This document shows, piece by piece, positions 29,000 to 38,870 of a stretch of DNA of 64,000 bases (its first letter is position 1; each line of letters starts with the position of its first letter). A program made the position numbers and the translations under genes. The notes beneath the pieces were generated by a model, which worked only from the letters and a program-made list of their open reading frames with translations, was not told the origin of the DNA and did no database searches. Origin of the DNA: Teredinibacter haidensis (GTDB taxonomy: Bacteria > Pseudomonadota > Gammaproteobacteria > Pseudomonadales > Cellvibrionaceae). Where the stretch lies: contig NZ_CP060084.1 in the NCBI RefSeq assembly GCF_014211975.1, forward strand, positions 3,483,001 to 3,547,000, written 5' to 3'.

Positions 29000-30301
29000 A
29001 TGCGTTATCTCTACACGCTTCTTTTCACACTGTGTATTCCGCTCATTTTATTGCGCTTATGGCTGCGCGGCAGAAAGCTGCCCGCTTATCGCCAGCGCTG
29101 GACAGAACGCTTTGGCATATTTCCCGCTCCCAACCAAAATAAAAACTTTATCTGGGTGCATACGGTTTCTGTTGGCGAATTTATTGCCGCCAAGCCGATG
29201 ATCGACCAACTCCTGGCATTAAACAATTACCAGCTGGCAGTTACCACTATGACACCCACAGGCTCTGAGCGCGTTACCGCCACCTACGGTGACAAGGTCT
29301 TTCACGTATACGCGCCCTACGATCTACCTTTTTCACTTAGCCCTTTTTTAAATAAAATAAAACCCAGGCTCGCCGTTTTCCTGGAAACCGAGTTGTGGCC
29401 CAACACCCTTCACGCCTGCGCGAAACGCAATATTCCTACACTACTGGCCAATGCACGCCTTTCCGAAAAATCGGCGCGAGGCTATCAAAAAGTCAGCTGG
29501 CTGAGCAAGCCCATGCTGCAAAAACTATCGCTGGCCGCCATTCAAAACTCCGCCGATGCAGCGCGCTTTAAAGCCTTGGGATTAGCACAAGAGAAAGCTG
29601 AAATTATTGGCAATATTAAATTTGATATTGCCGTGAGCGACGAACTACGAATACAAGCGAGAAAACTAAAGCAGCAACTTTCCAGTGATGGCTTATACAA
29701 TACCTGGATCGCCGCCAGCACCCATAAAGGCGAAGATGAAATAATTCTGGAAGCCTTCGATTTACTGCGAAAACAGCATCCTCTGGCACGACTTATTCTT
29801 GTCCCCCGGCATCCTGATCGCTTCAATAGTGTTTTTGAACTCTGCGAGAAAAGAGGCTTTAAAACACTTAGGCGCAGCGACAATCACTCGACCCTTAACT
29901 CAGATAAGTTCGATATTTATCTCGGCGATACGATGGGGGAAATGATGTTGCTCTTCGGCTGCGCCGATATTGCCTTTGTGGGTGGCAGCTTCGTCAATAA
30001 CGGTGGACACAACACCATCGAGCCCGCCGTATGGCGCCTGCCCATACTCTCCGGCCCCAGCCAGTTTAACTTTCTCGATATATCCCGAATGCTAACAAAA
30101 GCTGGCGGGCTGATTACCGTCAACAACTCTGAACAACTCTCGCAACAATTAATGGAACTCTTTCACCAGGAAAAAGCCTTAGTTGCGGGCGCCGCCGCAG
30201 CGAAGGTGGCCGAACAAAACCAGGGGGCTCTGGCTCGGCTGATGGCTATCATTCAAAAACAGATAGCATCTGTACACGACCGCTCACAATCGTTTTCTTA
30301 A
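29000..30301 (+). CDS. waaA: 3-deoxy-D-manno-octulosonic acid transferase (GT30)
   Basis: WaaA (KdtA) transfers Kdo from CMP-Kdo to lipid IVA at the inner face of the inner membrane. The 433-residue product has an N-terminal membrane helix, then RWTERFGIF, HTVSVGEFIAAKPMI, FLETELWPNTLHACAKR, the GNIKFD segment, VPRHPDRF, GDTMGEMM, and GGSFVNNGGHNTIEPA; all are GT30 signatures. It starts 11 bases after msbA and is almost certainly co-transcribed with it. Length matches E. coli WaaA (425). Confidence 0.95.
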   Translation: MRYLYTLLFTLCIPLILLRLWLRGRKLPAYRQRWTERFGIFPAPNQNKNFIWVHTVSVGEFIAAKPMIDQLLALNNYQLAVTTMTPTGSERVTATYGDKVFHVYAPYDLPFSLSPFLNKIKPRLAVFLETELWPNTLHACAKRNIPTLLANARLSEKSARGYQKVSWLSKPMLQKLSLAAIQNSADAARFKALGLAQEKAEIIGNIKFDIAVSDELRIQARKLKQQLSSDGLYNTWIAASTHKGEDEIILEAFDLLRKQHPLARLILVPRHPDRFNSVFELCEKRGFKTLRRSDNHSTLNSDKFDIYLGDTMGEMMLLFGCADIAFVGGSFVNNGGHNTIEPAVWRLPILSGPSQFNFLDISRMLTKAGGLITVNNSEQLSQQLMELFHQEKALVAGAAAAKVAEQNQGALARLMAIIQKQIASVHDRSQSFS

Positions 30302-30377
30302 CTCTATACCTTCGTGCCGCATCATTATTACTAATCGAAAAACGTTTTTACCAATCGACTACCTATGAGGTAAATAA

Positions 30378-31247
30378 ATGAAAAATGCGCTACTTGCCTG
30401 TCTTGTTTCAGTATCCGCAGTGGCTCTTTATGCCAACGCTAAAGACAGCCACTCGAACGAACATAGCCACGTGTCTGACCAGGTTATTGTCAGTCAGCGT
30501 GCAATGCTTGCGAAGACCACGAAAGATAAAGGATTTGGCCCACAGGCACCACGCGATATTGACTCTGCAACGGGTAACAACCAAAGGCTTTTTGGTGCTG
30601 CGCCCGCTTACACAGAGATGAATCTCTGCAATATCCATTTCCATAAAAACGCCGAGCATAAGGGCGGTGAGTTTACGACCTATGCTGGCAACGGCGATGG
30701 CCACGGCTATCAAAGTGGATACCAGTATTCTGGTCATTTGAGCGCCGCCGAACGTAAACCGGTCGCAGGTGAAGTATGTCCAAGCAAACATGGCGATCTA
30801 GCCGCTGGTGATACGATTGAAGTGCACTACGTTCACACAAGCGCAAAGGTCGAGCCCGGAGCTACATTAGGCTCATGCTTAAGTGACTCCATTAAAAACC
30901 CGCAGTTGCGAGTGGAAACGCAAGTGTATGTGCTGGTTAACGATAGTAACGCTTTAGACTTCGGCGAACTGACCAAACACAGCGCGAAAAACGGTCTTCA
31001 CCAAGCCTTAAATATACCTGGTAACACCGGTACTCCGGTTCAATACGCTGGCTCTACCACCGGGCCGGGTTACAATGAAACGGCCTCTCCTTTCCAGGTA
31101 ACCTGGAGCGTCCGCCCCAAGGTATCAAAAGTGAATATTCAAACCGTTGGCAAATGGTGCGAAGGTAATATCTTTAACGAAGATCATGCACACGGTGTGC
31201 GAAACCTCGTCACCAACTCGGATCTTCTGTCAAAAATCCCGAAATAA
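30378..31247 (+). CDS. Delta-class carbonic anhydrase, secreted
   Basis: A 289-residue protein with a signal peptide (MKNALLACLVSVSAVALYANA) and the putative delta-type carbonic anhydrase domain, a class first known from diatoms and dinoflagellates. The segment MNLCNIHFHKNAEHKGGEF has the histidine and glutamate spacing expected for the zinc site, and IEVHYVHTSA is a second histidine-bearing strand. The mature form would interconvert CO2 and bicarbonate in the periplasm. RBS GAGG precedes ATG. The gene stands alone between waaA and the efflux operon, with long gaps on the 3' side. Activity has not been shown for this copy; the family call is by motif. Confidence 0.78.
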   Translation: MKNALLACLVSVSAVALYANAKDSHSNEHSHVSDQVIVSQRAMLAKTTKDKGFGPQAPRDIDSATGNNQRLFGAAPAYTEMNLCNIHFHKNAEHKGGEFTTYAGNGDGHGYQSGYQYSGHLSAAERKPVAGEVCPSKHGDLAAGDTIEVHYVHTSAKVEPGATLGSCLSDSIKNPQLRVETQVYVLVNDSNALDFGELTKHSAKNGLHQALNIPGNTGTPVQYAGSTTGPGYNETASPFQVTWSVRPKVSKVNIQTVGKWCEGNIFNEDHAHGVRNLVTNSDLLSKIPK

Positions 31248-32032
31248 GCAATTTGGACAACACGTTAGCCATCGCAAATAAATCCTTCAGCAGAGAAATC
31301 GCATGCGCAACTTTCCTGCTGAAGGCCATGCTTACACAGCCATCATTTATCAGAAAAATAAACGCGCTTAAGCCTACGTTATCGCAAACGATCACGGCGC
31401 AGAATAAAGCTTATTCAGGCGTTAAAACAATCATCCGTAGCAGACGCTCTTTTTTTTGTCACAATCCAAAATATCCAAGACACAAGTGAAGCAAGACTTC
31501 GCCGCCACACAGAAGCCAGTTTTCATTTAGCCAACCACAGCCATACTTCCGCGAATGAATACGGGCTGTTCGCCTGTTTATAGTTGCGAAATGGTCGCCG
31601 AAAACCGGGTCGCATTATTGGAGAGTATTACCTAGAGTGGCGTACCTCCCATGGCTAAGCCCTCGCTCTAGACGTAACAAACGGCCCTACACACGAACCC
31701 TCCCGCGCCGTTCACTCGACGGCGCGCTTGTGTTTCAAAATATTACAAAATGTTACGCTTGGCGTTCTTTCTTAGCGCCTAGAATCCACACCGCAACATA
31801 CAACACCCGCCAGACAGGGGGAATACTGGCTCTGTTCAACACCCACTAGCTCTGTTCATTTTTTATGTCGCTTTCCTTAACAAATCTTATCGAATCTCGT
31901 CGTGACATTCGCGCTACAATAGCGCCCCTCAGTTAATTCTTCAGTGCCCATTTATTAACCTGCTGATCACCTGGCCTCTGCCACCATAAACCGCACAATT
32001 TTTAGGCGCTTATTATTCGGAGCTTTACGATA
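31248..32032. other. 785-base gap without a supported gene
   Basis: Between the carbonic anhydrase and the efflux adaptor there is no reading frame that looks like a real protein; the small frames at 31253 and 31637 lack a ribosome site and have atypical composition. It holds a GC-rich hairpin at 31704-31726 (GCGCCGT/ACGGCGC), two near copies of CTGTTCA within 31831-31860, and a perfect palindrome at 31911-31925. The last third presumably carries the promoter of the efflux operon. Confidence 0.6.
31911..31925. promoter_or_regulatory. Candidate operator palindrome before the RND operon
   Basis: GCGCTA-CAA-TAGCGC is a perfect inverted repeat 108 bases upstream of the adaptor start. Efflux operons are often governed by TetR or MarR regulators binding such sites, but no regulator gene is adjacent, so the assignment is speculative. 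Confidence 0.3.
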
Positions 32033-33250
32033 ATGACCAGTACCACCAAACGGATTGTCTTTCCTATTGTAATTATTCTGATTGCCGCAGCCATTGTTGC
32101 CGCACTTGTCGCCGGAAAGAAAAAGCCTGAGCGTAAGAACGATACGAACAATGCGCCATTTGTTTCGGTAAAAACAGTCGAGTTAGCCCCCTTAACGCTG
32201 AGTGTAAAATCCCAGGGTTTGGTTCAAGCCAAATTTCAAACCCAACTGCTGGCGCAGGTAAGTGGTGAAATCACACAGGTATCGGAAAAATTCGTACGCG
32301 GTGGTCTGGTTAACAAGGGTGAGTTACTGGCGCAGGTTGACCCGTTTAACTATCAGGTAAAACTGCAACAAGCTAACGCCAGCCTGGCCAGCGCCAAAGC
32401 ACAGTTTATTCTGGAGCGTGCTCAGGGCCGTGTCGCCGAAGCCGAGTGGGAAAAAATCACCAATGCCGAACCGTCCGAGCTGGGCTTGCGCAAGCCCCAA
32501 CAGGAACAGGCTCTTGCGGGTGTGAAAGCCGCCGAAGCTGGCGTGCGTCAGGCCACAAAAGATTTGCAGCGCACTCGAATCATAGCCCCATTTGATGCGC
32601 TGGTAGCGGCCCGAAATGTCAGCCCCGGCACTTTTGCCAATATGGGCACGCATATCGGTACCGTGCTTGATGTCGAGACCGCCGAAATTCGTCTACCCGT
32701 TTCCAATAACGACTTGGCCTTTCTTGAGGCGGGCGGTATCAACGCGCCCGTTAACTTGGTCGCAACCCTATCAAACCGAATCGTAAGCTGGCAAGCCAAT
32801 ATTGTTCGCGACGAAGGCGTCGTGGATGACAAAAGCCGCATGGTTTATTTAGTTGCGCAGCTGGAGGACCCTTACAACCGCTCTGGCCAGAGTGACGCTC
32901 CTCGCCTACCCTTTGGCACCTACGTCACCGCCGAGATCGAAGGTCGACACATTGCGTCTGCCGCCTATGTGCCTCGCCAGCTGTTGCGCGATAACCGCTT
33001 GGCGCTTTATGGCAACAACAACACCTTAACCTTTGCCGAAGTCGAAGTGATTCGTCATGAAGGTAAATTCAGCGTTATTTCCAACGGCCTGATGGACGGC
33101 GACCTGCTGATCACCTCATCGCTGGAGTACCCGGTGGAAGGCATGGCGCTCAGTACTGAGGCCGCAGAGGAAGACGATTCAATGTCCGGCGCCCAACCAC
33201 TAATAACGGCTGAACCCCAGGCAACAACACTGACCGACAAGGAGAGCTAA
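32033..33250 (+). CDS. RND efflux periplasmic adaptor subunit
   Basis: A 405-residue membrane fusion protein of an RND pump. An N-terminal membrane anchor (residues 6-28) is followed by a lipoyl half (GLVQAKFQTQLLAQVSGEI), a short helical hairpin (LQQANASLASAKAQF), the second lipoyl half (DLQRTRIIAPFDALVAARNV), a beta-barrel and a membrane-proximal domain. The acidic tail around EAAEEDDSMSG is longer than usual. It lies three bases before the permease gene and must act with it. The outer-membrane partner is not in the operon; the TolC homologue at 62.7 kb is a candidate. Confidence 0.93.
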   Translation: MTSTTKRIVFPIVIILIAAAIVAALVAGKKKPERKNDTNNAPFVSVKTVELAPLTLSVKSQGLVQAKFQTQLLAQVSGEITQVSEKFVRGGLVNKGELLAQVDPFNYQVKLQQANASLASAKAQFILERAQGRVAEAEWEKITNAEPSELGLRKPQQEQALAGVKAAEAGVRQATKDLQRTRIIAPFDALVAARNVSPGTFANMGTHIGTVLDVETAEIRLPVSNNDLAFLEAGGINAPVNLVATLSNRIVSWQANIVRDEGVVDDKSRMVYLVAQLEDPYNRSGQSDAPRLPFGTYVTAEIEGRHIASAAYVPRQLLRDNRLALYGNNNTLTFAEVEVIRHEGKFSVISNGLMDGDLLITSSLEYPVEGMALSTEAAEEDDSMSGAQPLITAEPQATTLTDKES

Positions 33251-33253
33251 GCC

Positions 33254-36200
33254 ATGTCGAGTCCAAACAACACCGCAGTCGACGCTCATTTAGATACCCA
33301 AAAAGGCCTTATTGCCTGGTTCGCCCGCAACCCGGTGGCCGCTAATCTGCTGATGGTCGGCATTCTGCTAATGGGCGTTTATTCAGCCATGAATATTCGC
33401 AAGCAGATGTTTCCGATGATCGAAAACACCTGGATTAACGTTTCTGCCACCTACCGAGGCGCCGCACCGGATGAAGTGGAAGAAACCATCACCACCAAAT
33501 TCGAGGAAGCCTTTCAGAGTATCGAGGGTTTAGAGCGTATTATTACCCGCAGTAATCGCGGCTACGCCACCGCCGACCTGGAAGTGATGGATGGCTACGA
33601 CGCCCAGGACGTGCTCGACGATGTAAAATCTGCAGTCGACGCCATTTCCAGTTTCCCTGCCGGTATGGAGCCTGCCCGCGTAAAACACGATAAATTCCGC
33701 CAAGAAGTGATGTGGCTGAATATCGCCGGGGACGTTTCCATTCGCGAGCTAAAGCAGCTGGGAGAAACCATCCACGACGAGCTGCGCGCCCTGCCGGAAG
33801 TAAACATTACCGAATTCTACAGCGGTGCCGCATACGAGATTGCCATCGAAGTCAGCCAGGACAAGCTGCGGGAATACAATCTCAGTTTTAACGATATCGC
33901 CAATGCTGTGCGCAATTTTTCGACCAACCGATCTGCCGGTGAAATTCGCGCAGACGCCGGCCATATTTCAGTTCGAGTGGAAGAACAGGCCTATATCGGT
34001 TCCGAGTACGAAAGCATTCCGCTACGCAACCTCGAAGACGGCACCCGCCTGGTTCTGAGCGATGTCGCTCATGTTAGCGATGGTTTTGAAGAAGGCGTGA
34101 ACTACGCCAAGCTGGACGGAGTGAATTCTCTGACCTTTTTCGTGGGCGCTTCCCGCGACCAGAGCATTACCGATGTATCCAAAATCGTGCTCGAATATGT
34201 TAATAAGCGCCAGGCCACACTGCCTGAAGGTATTCGCCTAGAGCCGTGGGCCGACCTCACCTACTATCTGAACGGCCGCTTGAACATGATGCTAGAAAAC
34301 ATGTTCTGGGGCGGTATTCTGGTATTCCTGATCCTTACCGTATTCTTGCGTACCAAGCTCGCCTTCTGGGTCATGATGGGGCTGCCAGTCAGCTTTCTCG
34401 GCGCTTTAGCCCTGCTCCCACTGGGCATGATTGATGTCACCGTCAATGTCGCCAGTCTGTTTGCCTTTATTATGGTGCTTGGGGTGGTGGTGGACGACGC
34501 CATTATTATTGGTGAAAGCGTCTACACTGAAACCCAGTCTCGCGGCCTGTCTATGGACAACGTAATTCGCGGTGCCCAACGGGTTGCCGTACCCGCCACC
34601 TTCGGTGTGCTTACCACTATGGCTGCCTTTATGCCTATGGTGCTAGAGAGCGGCCCGCAGTCGGCCTTTCCCCACGCCATTGGTTATGTGGTGGTCCTCT
34701 GCCTGCTGTTTTCCCTGGTTGAATCCAAGCTTATTCTCCCGGCTCACCTGGCCGCCATGTCGCAAGAAAATGTTAATTCACGCAATCCGCTCACACGCTT
34801 TCGAAAGACCGTGGATACCAAATTACTTAACTTTATCGAAACAAAATACCGCCCATTTTTGGAAGTAACACTCCACTATCGCTACACCGTGCTGGCGGGT
34901 TTTATCGCCATGGTCTTGCTCACCGTCGGCCTCTTTGCCTCCGGTGCTATTCGCATGGTGATGATGCCCAAAATTCCTCACGACTTTACCAATATCGTAC
35001 TGGAAATGAATCCGGATGCTCCTGAGAGCGCATTGCTCGACGGTATGTTTGCCATTGAGGACGTGATTCGCAAGGTGGAGAAAGACATCGAAACCGAGTT
35101 CGGCGCGCCTATGGTTGAAAAGGTACTGATGTACGATCAGGGCCGCACCAAAGCGCGTATTGAAGCCAAACTGGTCGAACCCGAGCTGCGCCCAATGGAC
35201 GCCTTTGAACTCTCCCGCCGCTGGCGCGAGCAAATGCCGCCCATTTCCAATATGAAAAATATCACCGTGATCGACAGTATTTTCCATGGCGGCACCAGCG
35301 ATGGCGATATCAATTTCCGTATTAAAGGCCGCAATATAGATGAGCTACAAGCAGCCGCAGCCGAAATTAAAACCGAGCTAGCAAAAATGAAGGGCGTTTC
35401 GGAAATCAACGACAGTGAACACCAAGCGGCCAAAGAAATTCAGTTCAAGCTTAAGCCTGTGGCCTACAGTTTGGGACTAACTACCGCCGATGTGGCCGGG
35501 CAAGCCAGCTTTAGCCTTTACGGCATTGAAGCGCAGCGCATTATGCGCGACAGGCAGGAAATTCGCGTAATGGTGCGCTACCCCGAAAACGAACGCAACA
35601 CACTGGGCTCCATTAACAGTGTATTGATCCGCACCCCCGGTGGTGCCGAAGTTCCCCTGTCAGAAGTTGCCGATATCGAATTTACCGAGGGCGTAAACCA
35701 GATTTATCGTGAAGAGGGCAATCGTGCAATTAGCGTCTGGGCCTCCGTCGATTTCGAGCAAGCCGAGAGCTTCAAAATTGCCGACACTATAGAAAAAGAG
35801 GTCTTCCCCAATCTGCAAAAACGCTATCCGTCCATTCAGATTGAAGAAGCAGGTAAGCTGAAGGACGACCGAGAGGGCTTTACCACGCAGATACTAAGCA
35901 TTCTGGTGATATTGCTGCCCATCTATGTGCTGCTGGCCCTGCCACTGAAATCCTACACTCAGCCACTGATGATAATGTCGGTGATTCCCTTCGGTGTGAT
36001 CGGCGCAGTTCTCGGCCATGTCATTCTCGGAATGGACGTCAGCCGCATGTCGCTGTTTGGCATCTTCGCAGTGGTGGGGGTTGTGGTGAACGACTCACTG
36101 GTCATGGTGGACTACGTTAACCGCGCGCTGGAGCGCGGTGAAACCCTGATCGAAGCCGTTCTCCACGCAGGTCAAAAACGCTTTAGGGCGATCGCACTGA

Positions 36201-36430
36201 CCTCACTCACCACTTTTACAGGCCTGATGCCCATTATGTTCGAAAGCAGCCTACAAGCGCAGATTGTGATTCCTATGGCTGTATCGCTAGCCTTTGGTGT
36301 GCTCTTTGCGACCCTGGTAACTCTGGTGCTGGTACCCAATCTCTACATGATTTCTGCCGATATAAGCCCCAAACACCGACGCGCTAAAAAAGCGGCGCGC
36401 GAAGCTTGGCTAGAAGCAGAAAGCACCTAA
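33254..36430 (+). CDS. RND efflux permease (HAE/AcrB-like)
   Basis: A 1058-residue proton-driven transporter with the RND layout of twelve membrane helices and two large periplasmic loops. The N-terminal helix follows LIAWFARNPVAANLLMVG. The fourth helix carries the proton-relay acidic pair in VLGVVVDDAIIIGESVYTE, and the second half repeats the pattern with GVVVNDSLVMVDYVNR. The N-terminal sequence and the GATYRGAAPDE-like segment ATYRGAAPDEVEE fit a subgroup seen in marine gammaproteobacteria with unknown substrates. It ends three bases before the left copy of the island repeat, which includes its terminator. Confidence 0.94.
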   Translation: MSSPNNTAVDAHLDTQKGLIAWFARNPVAANLLMVGILLMGVYSAMNIRKQMFPMIENTWINVSATYRGAAPDEVEETITTKFEEAFQSIEGLERIITRSNRGYATADLEVMDGYDAQDVLDDVKSAVDAISSFPAGMEPARVKHDKFRQEVMWLNIAGDVSIRELKQLGETIHDELRALPEVNITEFYSGAAYEIAIEVSQDKLREYNLSFNDIANAVRNFSTNRSAGEIRADAGHISVRVEEQAYIGSEYESIPLRNLEDGTRLVLSDVAHVSDGFEEGVNYAKLDGVNSLTFFVGASRDQSITDVSKIVLEYVNKRQATLPEGIRLEPWADLTYYLNGRLNMMLENMFWGGILVFLILTVFLRTKLAFWVMMGLPVSFLGALALLPLGMIDVTVNVASLFAFIMVLGVVVDDAIIIGESVYTETQSRGLSMDNVIRGAQRVAVPATFGVLTTMAAFMPMVLESGPQSAFPHAIGYVVVLCLLFSLVESKLILPAHLAAMSQENVNSRNPLTRFRKTVDTKLLNFIETKYRPFLEVTLHYRYTVLAGFIAMVLLTVGLFASGAIRMVMMPKIPHDFTNIVLEMNPDAPESALLDGMFAIEDVIRKVEKDIETEFGAPMVEKVLMYDQGRTKARIEAKLVEPELRPMDAFELSRRWREQMPPISNMKNITVIDSIFHGGTSDGDINFRIKGRNIDELQAAAAEIKTELAKMKGVSEINDSEHQAAKEIQFKLKPVAYSLGLTTADVAGQASFSLYGIEAQRIMRDRQEIRVMVRYPENERNTLGSINSVLIRTPGGAEVPLSEVADIEFTEGVNQIYREEGNRAISVWASVDFEQAESFKIADTIEKEVFPNLQKRYPSIQIEEAGKLKDDREGFTTQILSILVILLPIYVLLALPLKSYTQPLMIMSVIPFGVIGAVLGHVILGMDVSRMSLFGIFAVVGVVVNDSLVMVDYVNRALERGETLIEAVLHAGQKRFRAIALTSLTTFTGLMPIMFESSLQAQIVIPMAVSLAFGVLFATLVTLVLVPNLYMISADISPKHRRAKKAAREAWLEAEST

Positions 36431-36432
36431 AG

Positions 36433-36510
36433 TTTTATACGAGGTTGTTTTAAAACACCTCATTCCTAGCCTGCCGGAATCTTTTTACCGGCAGGCTTTT
36501 TTTTGGCTAT
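36433..36510 (+). repeat. Left copy of 78-bp direct repeat bounding the accessory island
   Basis: This segment, starting TTTTATACGAGGTTG and ending TTTTGGCTAT, recurs at 48367-48444 in the same orientation with a single mismatch (C at 36461, A in the right copy). It contains a palindrome GTTTTAAAAC and a complete terminator. The left copy directly follows the efflux permease stop. The two copies enclose roughly 11.9 kb of foreign-looking DNA, so they mark the ends of an insertion or of a duplication that brought it in. Confidence 0.9.
36468..36504 (+). terminator. Rho-independent terminator of the RND operon
   Basis: AGCCTGCCGG pairs perfectly with CCGGCAGGCT around a 10-base loop and is followed by a run of seven further T. 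It lies inside the left copy of the direct repeat. Confidence 0.92.
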
Positions 36511-36558
36511 ATTGCCTTAAAGTATTGAGAAAGAAGTACGCGCAAAACCAACCACGCC

Positions 36559-37765
36559 CTAGCTTAATTCAATATTCCAAGGTAACAATCCCTCAACCTG
36601 CTCAGCACTCTGCGCGCTGGGAAGCTCTTTAACAATGAGCTGAAGATAGTCGAACACATTAAGCCCATTGGCTTTTGCGGTTTCGATTAGACTGTAAAGA
36701 TTTTCGCTAGTCTTGGCACCAGCTTCGCTTTTACTAACCATCCAATTCTTGCGACTAATGGTAAAGGGGCGTATGGCTCGTTCAGCCGCGTTATTGTCGA
36801 TTGGGTAATTGCCATCACCTAAGTACGCAACCAAGCGATCCCTCTGGTTATGCAGGTACACCAGAGTTTCCCCAATTTTTGTTTTGAGAGCAACGGTTTG
36901 TAAGCTTTTTTCCGCCCACGTTGTTAGCTTTTCGAGTATAGGTTTCGCGTCCTTAAACTTACTACGCGCATGGGCCATGCGGCCAGAACGTTGTATTTGG
37001 TATTGATCGCAGGCTTTTTGATATATTTCTTAGCCCTCAGCCGTAATGGCGGTGCTGTCTTGACTGAGCAGGTTTAGAAGCGCCTTCTGACTGCGCGTAT
37101 CGGAACACACATGATCGCCGATGACCGGTATTGCCCATAACCCACATATAGCTTTTGCTCTGTGCCGTTTTGCCGGGCTCGTCTAACACTTGTAAGGTTG
37201 TTCCATCCACGTGCAGGCATGGCTGTTTATGTGGATGATCAATCAGTAGATTAATTAGTGGCTGCACTAGTTCACCACACTTCACCATCCAGTCGGCCAT
37301 ATTGGTTCGACCTAGTTCAATACCGATACGCTTGAATATCTCACTCTGACGATATAGGGGCAAAGCATCCGCGTATTTCTGGGTAGCGATGTAAGAGAGT
37401 AAGCTTGGGCTGGCAATGCTCTTTTCGATGGGCTGTTTCGGCTTGCTTGCAGTGACTATGCGGTTCTCGTACTTTAAACGCTTGTGGCGTACAACTTTGA
37501 TTTTGGCCGGAATGATGCCCAACTGTTCGTGATCTTCACTGCTAATGTTTTGAGTTCGGTGCCATCGTGCGGGCAGACCTTCTCTGCTTGGGGTAGATCG
37601 TTAAAAATTTCTTCACGAGGGAGATTGCTGACACGCGACGTGTGGGTACCGGAATGGTTTTTAACTGTTGTGCTGCCAGCTTCTTCGCATTCGGCTTCAT
37701 TAAACAAGCCTAGCTGGTCAGGTGACGATTTTTCACTGGAAGAACCAAAACGTTTACAGAGAATC
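36559..37765 (-). pseudogene. IS66-family transposase (TnpC) remnant with two frameshifts and a nonsense codon
   Basis: Three pieces read in order on the minus strand. The N-terminal piece (about 37765-37510) has RFGSSSEK, DQLGLFNEAE and the zinc-like stretch EKVCPHDG. The middle piece (37522-37080) has YADALPLYRQSEIFKRIGIE and HVDGTTLQVLDEPGK. The C-terminal piece (36978-36559) has MAHARSKFKDAK, the IDNNAAERAIRPF motif and ENLYSLIETAKANGL. Frame changes occur near 37510 and 37080, and a TAA replaces the expected Tyr codon in the AEGY segment near 37030. The N-terminus is cut at about 37765 by an IS4-type remnant. No tnpA or tnpB is present, so the element is dead. Confidence 0.88.
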
Positions 37766-37774
37766 TGCGGTCAA

Positions 37775-38571
37775 TATTGCCCAGTTTTAAAAGCGGAGAT
37801 ATTCTGCTTGGTGACGCCATTTATGGAAGCTATTTTGCGTAAGCCGAATGTATGGCACGATCCATAGATGTCGTTTTTGAGCAAAATGGAATGAGAAAGC
37901 GAAAAACGGATTTTCGTAAGGGCGTTAAGCTGGGAGCCAGAGATCACCTCATTCGTTTACCAAAGCCCAAGCAATGCCCAGAATGGATGAAGCAAGACGA
38001 TTATCACGCGTTACCAGAAGAGTTGACGATAACGGAAGTCAGAATTGGAAACAAAATATTGATTACCTCGTTACTACGGCCTAACGATGCACCGCGAAAC
38101 TCTTTGAAGGAGCTTTACCGTCAGCGCTGGCATGTAGAACTGGATATTCGAAATATCAAAACAACATTAGGAATGGAAACCTTGGTTTGTCGTACACCAG
38201 ATATGGCTGAGAAAGAAATGTGGATATATTTTCTGGCATAGAACCTTATTCGAATTATCATGGCTCAATCTGCAACGCTGGCAAACGTACAACCTCGCGC
38301 TCTCAGTTTTAAACACACGCTGCAGTTATGGTTGGCCTGGAGTCGTCAAGTGGAATATTGTGATGAAAATCAATTGAAGCAACTGTTCAAGTTAGTCGGG
38401 GAGCAGCAGGCAGGTAATCGGCCTGGTCGCATAGAACCGAGGGCTGTTAAACGGAGGCCGAAACCTTTTTCTTTACTGACAAAACACCGGAAGTTAGCGC
38501 AGGCGGAAATATTAAAAAACGGGCATCCTCCAAAGCAGCGAGAATATAGAAAAACCGGAAATGCTGAATGA
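37775..38571 (+). pseudogene. IS4-family transposase remnant with internal stop codons
   Basis: The frame reads GDILLGDAIYGSYF, a stop near 37842, then MARSIDVVFEQNGMRKRKTDF, LPKPKQCPEWM, YRQRWHVELDIRNIK and TTLGMETLVCRTP, which carries the transposase YREK-like signature region. A TAG at 38239-38241 replaces the Tyr of the usual LAYNLIR segment, after which the same frame continues as NLIRIIMAQSATLAN and PRALSFKHTLQLW up to 38571. The 5' half is missing where it meets the IS66 remnant. Two in-frame stops plus truncation make it non-functional. Confidence 0.85.
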
Positions 38572-38675
38572 TCTAGTTTTTGGCGGTCCTAAAGTAAGTG
38601 CCATTCCGGCCTGCCCCCGGGTTTTGTGATTTTGTTTTGGGGATTCAGGGCAAGCCTGCCAAACGGAGGGCTGCG

Positions 38676-38784
38676 TCCAAACTGCAAAAACAGATCGAGC
38701 AGATCGCATTATTGCCCAGAGCAAAACAAAAGTTTCGTCAACGAGATGCTCGATGCCCTTATCAAGCAGCAACAGGAGTCCTAA
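38676..38784 (+). pseudogene. Remnant of a helix-turn-helix regulator C-terminus
   Basis: Two frames together read KLQKQIEQIALLPRAKQKF then FVNEMLDALIKQQQES-stop, with a frame change near 38735. The pattern is like the C-terminal dimerisation helix of XRE-type regulators, which often ends in a similar charged helix. The N-terminal DNA-binding part is not visible. The call is weak. Confidence 0.35.
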
Positions 38785-38870
38785 AAACAAAAACTAAAAA
38801 GCCCAGGTCATTTCTGACCGGAGCTTCTTGCCACTAGAGGGAAAACAATTAGAAAATAAAAATTATTTTC

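Noticed and set aside
31253..31489. 78-codon frame after the carbonic anhydrase gene
   Set aside because: Starts at TTG without a ribosome site and has no recognisable pattern; likely chance.
36433..36510. Direct repeat as the 3' end of a tRNA gene used by an integrase
   Set aside because: The segment does not fold as a tRNA and lacks a CCA end or T-loop sequence; it is a terminator.
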